Source: Chitinophagales bacterium (GTDB lineage: Bacteria > Bacteroidota > Bacteroidia > Chitinophagales > JADIYW01). From it: a stretch of 5,312 nucleotides of DNA. The DNA is taken from contig JADLAH010000255.1 of assembly GCA_020848315.1 (NCBI GenBank), positions 1 through 5,312 on the forward strand, read 5' to 3'. Position numbers and translations under genes: made by a program. Of this stretch, positions 1-5,312 are shown piece by piece; position 1 is the first letter of the stretch, and every line of letters begins with the position of its first letter. A model generated the notes under the pieces. That model had not been told where the DNA came from, searched no databases, and worked only from the letters and a program-made list of their open reading frames with translations.

Positions 1-16
1 ATCTTGTTGTGTGTTT

Positions 17-1663
17 ATGCAGGATTTTATCTACAGAAACAGACACTGGTGGGGTGCGCTGACATTGCTGGTCGCGACGGTCGGCATATACTATCAGACG
101 GACCGCTATTTGGATGTGGAATTTTCGGATGAAAGTTACTATATGCAGTGCGGCCTCGAGCTGTTCGATAAGCTGACACTGCACTGGGGGCCGACTTACA
201 ACCTTTGGTATAAGCTGCTGTCGCTGTTTACGGATAATCCAATCAATCTGTATTATATCAGTTTCGCGCTCACCGGCGCCATGGTGCCGCTGCTGCTGTA
301 CTGGCTGCTGCTGCGCTGGCGGATTCCGTTTGTCATTGCTTGTTGGATAAGTTTTTGTTTTATGACATCCGAACAGCATGTCACCACTTTCGCGCGGGTG
401 ACTCATTTCGCGGTGTTGCTGTTTTTATTGTCGCTGATTATATCCACTTATTTGAGGTCGAAGACGGTGAAGATGGCATTAGTGCTAGGCGGCTGCTTGC
501 TGGCTTCCTACGCCCGGCCGGAGCTGACTTTCGGACTGATTCTGATGTTGATATTCTACGGCTGGCAATGGTTCCGCAAAAGAAAACAGGTGCAGGGGAA
601 AACTCATTATGTACTGCTGATTTTCGGCGGGATAGTAGTGGTCAATATGGCGCTGTCATCCTGGAATTCATTTGAACTGTTTGGCTACAAGCGCGATATT
701 ATCGCCTTCTACGACCATTATACGCTCAAGATGAACATGCAGAAAAATGACTATGCTTATTGGGAATACTGGGATGATATCGCGGAAAAATATTTTGGCG
801 GCAAAAAGCAATTTACGGACGTGCTGACGGCATATCCGAAGGAAGTTTTGCGGCATGTTTTTTTCAATATGGTGCTGTATGTTATTTTGCTGGCAAAATG
901 GACCGGCAATTTTATCCTGCCATTTGCACTTACGGAAGAATGGAATGGATTTCTGTATGTAGCTGTTGTCTGTCTGCTGTCAGCGATACTGCTGGTGGTC
1001 TGGCTTCCGGCGCGGCGCAATCGTTTTAAAGTTCTGTTGCAGCAACATTCGGAAAACCTGATTATACTGGCATTGTTCGGATTGCCTTCGCTGCTGGCCT
1101 GTGCGCTTATCTTTCCGAGATTTCATTACATCTATCAGCAACTGCCGTTTTTTCTGTTGCTGCTGGCCATATTATTGCAGTCCTTGCTTCCGGATAAACA
1201 GATGATTGCGGAGCGACTGAAAATACCGGCACTACTGCTCTTGCTGACCGTGGTCCTCGCCGGCAGTCCGCGTATTTACCGCTACGACCAATTTTATATT
1301 TTCAAAACGTACCATGAAACTAAGCCCTATTCGCTTTGTTACAAACAACTCATTCCGTTTTTGAATCAACACGAGCCCGAGCGGAAGCATGTGTTGTTTT
1401 CCAATGTCTTTATGTCGCACATTTTCCTGAATAAGAATTACGAAGTGCGCAATCCGATGTTGCACAAACGTATGAACGTGCGGTTTGATGAATTTATGGA
1501 AAAGGAAGGGGTCGATGTGATATTGTTGAATCATCAGATGTACACCGACAGTCACCTCTACACCGACAGTACGTGGACGCATTTTATACAACACTATGAG
1601 GACTTCGGATTCCGCAAAATCCGGGTGAGTGCCGACTGTGATCTGGAGGTGCTGGTGAAATAG
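17..1663 (+). CDS. Polytopic membrane protein, probable GT-C type glycosyltransferase
   Basis: This encodes a protein of 548 residues if the ATG at 17 is the start. A GTG two codons earlier (11) is also possible, and the frame is open to the left edge, so the true start could lie outside. By eye there are about 11-13 hydrophobic segments (roughly residues 12-26, 77-99, 103-117, 130-145, 153-184, 196-212, 281-305, 312-330, 346-365, 376-391, 403-417), followed by a soluble tail of about 130 residues. The first long loop carries an acidic pair (FSDES, Asp38-Glu39). GT-C enzymes, which use lipid-phosphate sugar donors at the outer face of the inner membrane, place their catalytic acid in that loop. 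ARPE (166-169) and PRFHY (367-371) resemble conserved GT-C positions. The tail contains VDVILLN and ends in a DFGFRKIRV strand, suggesting a small alpha/beta periplasmic domain. Donor and acceptor cannot be named. Assignment to GT-C is inference from topology and motifs; an unrelated polytopic protein remains possible. No terminator is visible downstream. Confidence 0.8.
   Translation: MQDFIYRNRHWWGALTLLVATVGIYYQTDRYLDVEFSDESYYMQCGLELFDKLTLHWGPTYNLWYKLLSLFTDNPINLYYISFALTGAMVPLLLYWLLLRWRIPFVIACWISFCFMTSEQHVTTFARVTHFAVLLFLLSLIISTYLRSKTVKMALVLGGCLLASYARPELTFGLILMLIFYGWQWFRKRKQVQGKTHYVLLIFGGIVVVNMALSSWNSFELFGYKRDIIAFYDHYTLKMNMQKNDYAYWEYWDDIAEKYFGGKKQFTDVLTAYPKEVLRHVFFNMVLYVILLAKWTGNFILPFALTEEWNGFLYVAVVCLLSAILLVVWLPARRNRFKVLLQQHSENLIILALFGLPSLLACALIFPRFHYIYQQLPFFLLLLAILLQSLLPDKQMIAERLKIPALLLLLTVVLAGSPRIYRYDQFYIFKTYHETKPYSLCYKQLIPFLNQHEPERKHVLFSNVFMSHIFLNKNYEVRNPMLHKRMNVRFDEFMEKEGVDVILLNHQMYTDSHLYTDSTWTHFIQHYEDFGFRKIRVSADCDLEVLVK
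1541..1570 (+). repeat. Two 12-bp direct repeats inside the membrane protein gene
   Basis: TACACCGACAGT occurs at 1541-1552 and again at 1559-1570, in the same reading frame with an 18-bp period. It gives YTDS-HL-YTDS in the C-terminal soluble domain of the glycosyltransferase-like protein. It is a two-copy local duplication of six codons and does not disturb the frame. It may be a recent small tandem duplication that has since diverged, or simple coincidence in a Thr/Asp-rich loop. Confidence 0.6.
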
Positions 1664-1703
1664 CCGGACAATGTTTCAAATTATTATTAAATAGCCGCTA
1701 TAA

Positions 1704-3389
<1,686 letters not shown>

Positions 3390-3410
3390 AAATTGTTCCG
3401 GGATAAATTT

Positions 3411-3445
3411 TTGAATACAGTCTGAGACTGATTTTATTAACTTAG
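3411..3445 (+). promoter_or_regulatory. Candidate promoter of the DUF2804 gene
   Basis: TAACTTAG at 3438-3445 differs from the Bacteroidota -7 consensus TAnnTTTG at one position, and a TTG stands at 3411-3413 as a possible -33 element. The 24-base gap between them is slightly longer than usual. The box lies 10 bases before the ATG at 3456, so any leader would be very short. The gene could instead be read through from the ABC-F gene, whose stop is only 66 bases upstream with no terminator hairpin visible between. The call is tentative. Confidence 0.4.
3418..3430. repeat. 13-bp perfect palindrome in the DUF2804 upstream region
   Basis: CAGTCT-G-AGACTG is a perfect dyad with a single central base. 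It lies between the candidate -33 and -7 elements of the DUF2804 gene, the position expected for a repressor operator. The centre is too short to form a stable RNA hairpin, so it does not look like a terminator for the ABC-F gene. An operator role is inference from position and symmetry only; there is no regulator gene in the window. Confidence 0.45.
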
Positions 3446-3455
3446 CTGTAGAACC

Positions 3456-4436
3456 ATGAATAATATGATACACCCGAAATCGCCCGTTTTGTGCTCGAAC
3501 GAAACGCACATCCCTTTTGGTATTTATGACGACCTGATTGCTGATGTAGACACCAGCTATTGGGACAAAAAAGGATTGTTCTCCAAAAACAGAAGGACAG
3601 AACGTAAAGCCTGGATATTCTTCGGCGTTTTTAGTCCCGAGCTGATTGCAGGTCTTGCCATCGTGGATGCGGGTGTAGTCGCGACGGCGTTTTCCTATTT
3701 CTATTCTTTCAAAGACGGCATCTTTGAGGAAGATAAGATTACGGTTCCTTTTGGTTTCGGCAATGATTTCAATCCGAACCTGAACAGCGAATGGAAGCTG
3801 GGCAATTATTCCATTAAAACGGTAAACGGCAAGATGCACCTGCAGTATCTGGGCAAATACAAGATGTATATCGAAGCGGAAAATAATACCGCAGGTTTCA
3901 GTACAGTAGCTCCTTCCGAAGGCAGTCGTCCGTTTAATTTTACCTATAAAAACATGGCCTTGCCCGTCAAGGTGCAGATTAATAACGGCGGTGTCAGCAC
4001 CTATGCGACCAGCGGCAAATATGGTAATATCGACTTTACCAAAGGCTATCCGCCGCGCGAGACCATCTGGAACTGGCTGTCCTTTGTCGGCATTACCGCT
4101 TCCGAAAAAACGATAGCGGTGAATCTGGTGGACAGATTTAATGCCAATATGGAAAATATCCTGTGGTTGAATGGCGAGAAGATTGTTTTGTCGGATGCCG
4201 TTTTCACGATGCAGGCTCCGATGGATAAGACCGACTGGATCATTGAAACCAAAGATGGCATACTGAAGTGCCACCTGACACCGCGTGGCGCACGCAGAGA
4301 AAACCTGAATGCCGTATTGATGAAGAGTAATTTTATTCAGCCTTTCGGGACGTTGGATGGTACCATCACCATTGATGGCAAGGAGGAAGCATTCACCGCC
4401 ATCGGAGTGGCGGAAGATCACCATGCATTGTGGTAA
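3456..4436 (+). CDS. DUF2804 family protein, function unknown
   Basis: This is a complete 326-residue protein matching the DUF2804 family as I remember its conserved blocks: RRTERKAWIFFGV near the N-terminus (46-58), DFTKGYPPRETIWNW (193-207), VNLVDRFNANMEN with LWLNGEKI following (222-242), QPFGTLDGTITIDGK (295-309), and the ending AEDHHALW. Length and block order are those of a full-length member. There is no signal peptide and no convincing membrane segment, so it is probably cytoplasmic. The pattern of alternating short strands and Gly/Asn turns (for example YLGKYKMYIEAENNT) suggests a mostly beta fold, possibly lipocalin-like. Acidic, Arg and Trp residues in the conserved blocks could form a ligand pocket, but no reaction is known to me. 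The ATG at 3456 fits the short leader after the candidate promoter; Met4 (3465) is an alternative start. It may be co-transcribed with the ABC-F gene 66 bases upstream, and it ends before a strong shared terminator. Confidence 0.88.
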   Translation: MNNMIHPKSPVLCSNETHIPFGIYDDLIADVDTSYWDKKGLFSKNRRTERKAWIFFGVFSPELIAGLAIVDAGVVATAFSYFYSFKDGIFEEDKITVPFGFGNDFNPNLNSEWKLGNYSIKTVNGKMHLQYLGKYKMYIEAENNTAGFSTVAPSEGSRPFNFTYKNMALPVKVQINNGGVSTYATSGKYGNIDFTKGYPPRETIWNWLSFVGITASEKTIAVNLVDRFNANMENILWLNGEKIVLSDAVFTMQAPMDKTDWIIETKDGILKCHLTPRGARRENLNAVLMKSNFIQPFGTLDGTITIDGKEEAFTAIGVAEDHHALW

Positions 4437-4464
4437 CGCTGAATATCAATAATACCAATAGATT

Positions 4465-4512
4465 TACACATAAAAAAACGTCCTGGATTTTCAGGACGTT
4501 TTTTTATGTGTA
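4465..4512. terminator. Bidirectional intrinsic terminator between convergent genes
   Basis: Arms 4465-4485 and 4492-4512 are perfectly complementary over 21 bp, with a six-base loop (GATTTT, 4486-4491). The core stem is ACGTCCTG/CAGGACGT. It is flanked by seven A on the left and seven T on the right, so a U-tract follows the GC-rich core whichever strand is transcribed. It lies 28 bases after the DUF2804 stop and 15 bases after the stop of the convergent DUF6089 gene, and would serve both. Confidence 0.93.
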
Positions 4513-4527
4513 TTTGGTTTCAGTAGA

Positions 4528-5312
4528 TTACCATTTAGGGCAACTGAATTTGTGTTTGTATGGATTTTTCTTGCCGCAGCTTCCGAAGCCTAAACGTTTA
4601 CCACTGCTCAGTGTGAAAGTGAAAGTCAACTGAATGTGCATGAACTGGTCATTGTCTGTTTTATCACCACGTTGATTGCCTGCACCGATAGGATTTAAAT
4701 TATCTAATGCATTGTTTGGATTTCGGATTCCGGCATTTGATAGATATTGCCCCTCTACGTAATTGTGTATATTTTCAGGGTATTTACCCGTATTTGATCT
4801 GTTTTGTAATATTGCTGCTATAGGATTTTGGGCATTGAGTTGATTTACTTGTGAGGAACTTATGTAATTTCCACTTACATCATCCAAATAATCGGTGAAT
4901 GTCTGGTGGTAGATACCTTCCAGCGCAATAGAGAATTTCTCTGTAACATTGTATTTGATACCTACTAATGCCATGAGGTCAAACTGGAAGTTGCTGTACA
5001 TTTTTTTTACCCCAATCGTCTGACCTTCTGTACCCAATGGTCTGAGTTTTACTTTCTCTCCGTTCAATTTTGTATAGGGATTAAACCAGAAGAAACCAAG
5101 TCCGCCACCCACATAGGGAGCCCAACGTTCTTTATCGCCTTTGCCGGCTTCATGGTTGTATTTCTTTAAGTTTACCTCTGTGATAGCTTGAAATTCAATC
5201 ATGTGTGTGGTGAAGTTCAGGTTTCTTCTCGCACGGTACCAACTGTCAGAAGGGCCATCCGGGCCAGGAGGTGTACCATCCGTGTGTTTGTCATCTGCAG
5301 ATAACATACCAT
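4528..5312 (-). CDS. DUF6089 family outer-membrane beta-barrel protein, C-terminal part
   Basis: The stop is at 4528-4530. The frame is still open at the right edge, so the start, signal peptide and first strands lie outside. The first Met inside (5305-5307) is unlikely to be the true start, because it sits in what looks like a loop. Counting from that Met there are 259 residues. Conserved DUF6089 blocks are RRNLNFTTHMIEFQAITEVNL (27-47, in two parts RRNLNF and EFQAITEVNL), WAPYVGGGLGFFWFNP (62-77), RPLGTEGQ (89-96), YSNFQFDLMALVGIKYNV (104-121) and FTDYLDDVSGNY (137-148). Alternating hydrophobic strands with aromatic girdles indicate an outer-membrane barrel. A long Asn/Gln-rich region (about 149-220) probably forms an external loop. 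After the last clear strand (IQLTFTFTL, 225-233) comes a basic tail with two Cys ending SCPKW. The family has no established function; a structural or transport role is possible. The gene looks more A/T-rich than the three plus-strand genes. Confidence 0.85.
   Translation of the reverse strand, partial: GMLSADDKHTDGTPPGPDGPSDSWYRARRNLNFTTHMIEFQAITEVNLKKYNHEAGKGDKERWAPYVGGGLGFFWFNPYTKLNGEKVKLRPLGTEGQTIGVKKMYSNFQFDLMALVGIKYNVTEKFSIALEGIYHQTFTDYLDDVSGNYISSSQVNQLNAQNPIAAILQNRSNTGKYPENIHNYVEGQYLSNAGIRNPNNALDNLNPIGAGNQRGDKTDNDQFMHIQLTFTFTLSSGKRLGFGSCGKKNPYKHKFSCPKW

Noticed and set aside
1..16. Bases 1-6 (ATCTTG) as the remainder of a -7 promoter box for the membrane protein gene, by analogy with TATCTTTG in front of the ABC-F gene.
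   Set aside because: The element would be cut by the window edge and does not fit the consensus in the visible part, so it cannot be judged.
4430..4633. A 67-codon plus-strand frame overlapping the DUF2804 stop.
   Set aside because: It runs through the terminator hairpin and into the antisense of the DUF6089 gene, and has no promoter, leader or family features of its own.

Overview
The window looks like a stretch of ordinary chromosome from a member of the Bacteroidota, most plausibly from the Chitinophagales/Sphingobacteriales side. Three things point there. The promoter in front of the ABC-F gene has the Bacteroidota form TAnnTTTG (TATCTTTG). None of the starts has a clear Shine-Dalgarno sequence, and leaders are short and A/T-rich. 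The last gene belongs to the DUF6089 outer-membrane barrel family, which is typical of this phylum. The exact genus cannot be told from the sequence.

Layout: (1) 17-1663, plus strand, a polytopic membrane protein of the GT-C glycosyltransferase type with a C-terminal soluble domain. (2) 1767-3389, plus strand, a complete YbiT-type ABC-F ATPase that acts on the ribosome, with its own promoter at about 1738. (3) 3456-4436, plus strand, a complete DUF2804 protein of unknown function, with a weaker candidate promoter and a 13-bp palindrome in its 66-nt upstream gap. (4) A 21-bp perfect-stem hairpin at 4465-4512 that works as a terminator for both converging transcription units. (5) 4528-5312, minus strand, the C-terminal part of a DUF6089 outer-membrane beta-barrel protein whose start lies beyond the right edge.

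The genes do not form an obvious pathway. A cell-envelope glycosyltransferase, a translation-associated ATPase, an uncharacterised DUF2804 protein and an outer-membrane barrel sit side by side, each apparently with its own control, and no gene-free stretch exceeds about 105 bases. No mobile element, CRISPR array, RNA gene, toxin-antitoxin pair or defence cassette is visible, and I do not see a new multigene system. The most informative observation is in the ABC-F protein. Its second Walker A motif and its first signature motif are both degraded, so by the known head-to-tail geometry of ABC proteins only one of the two composite ATP sites keeps its motifs intact.
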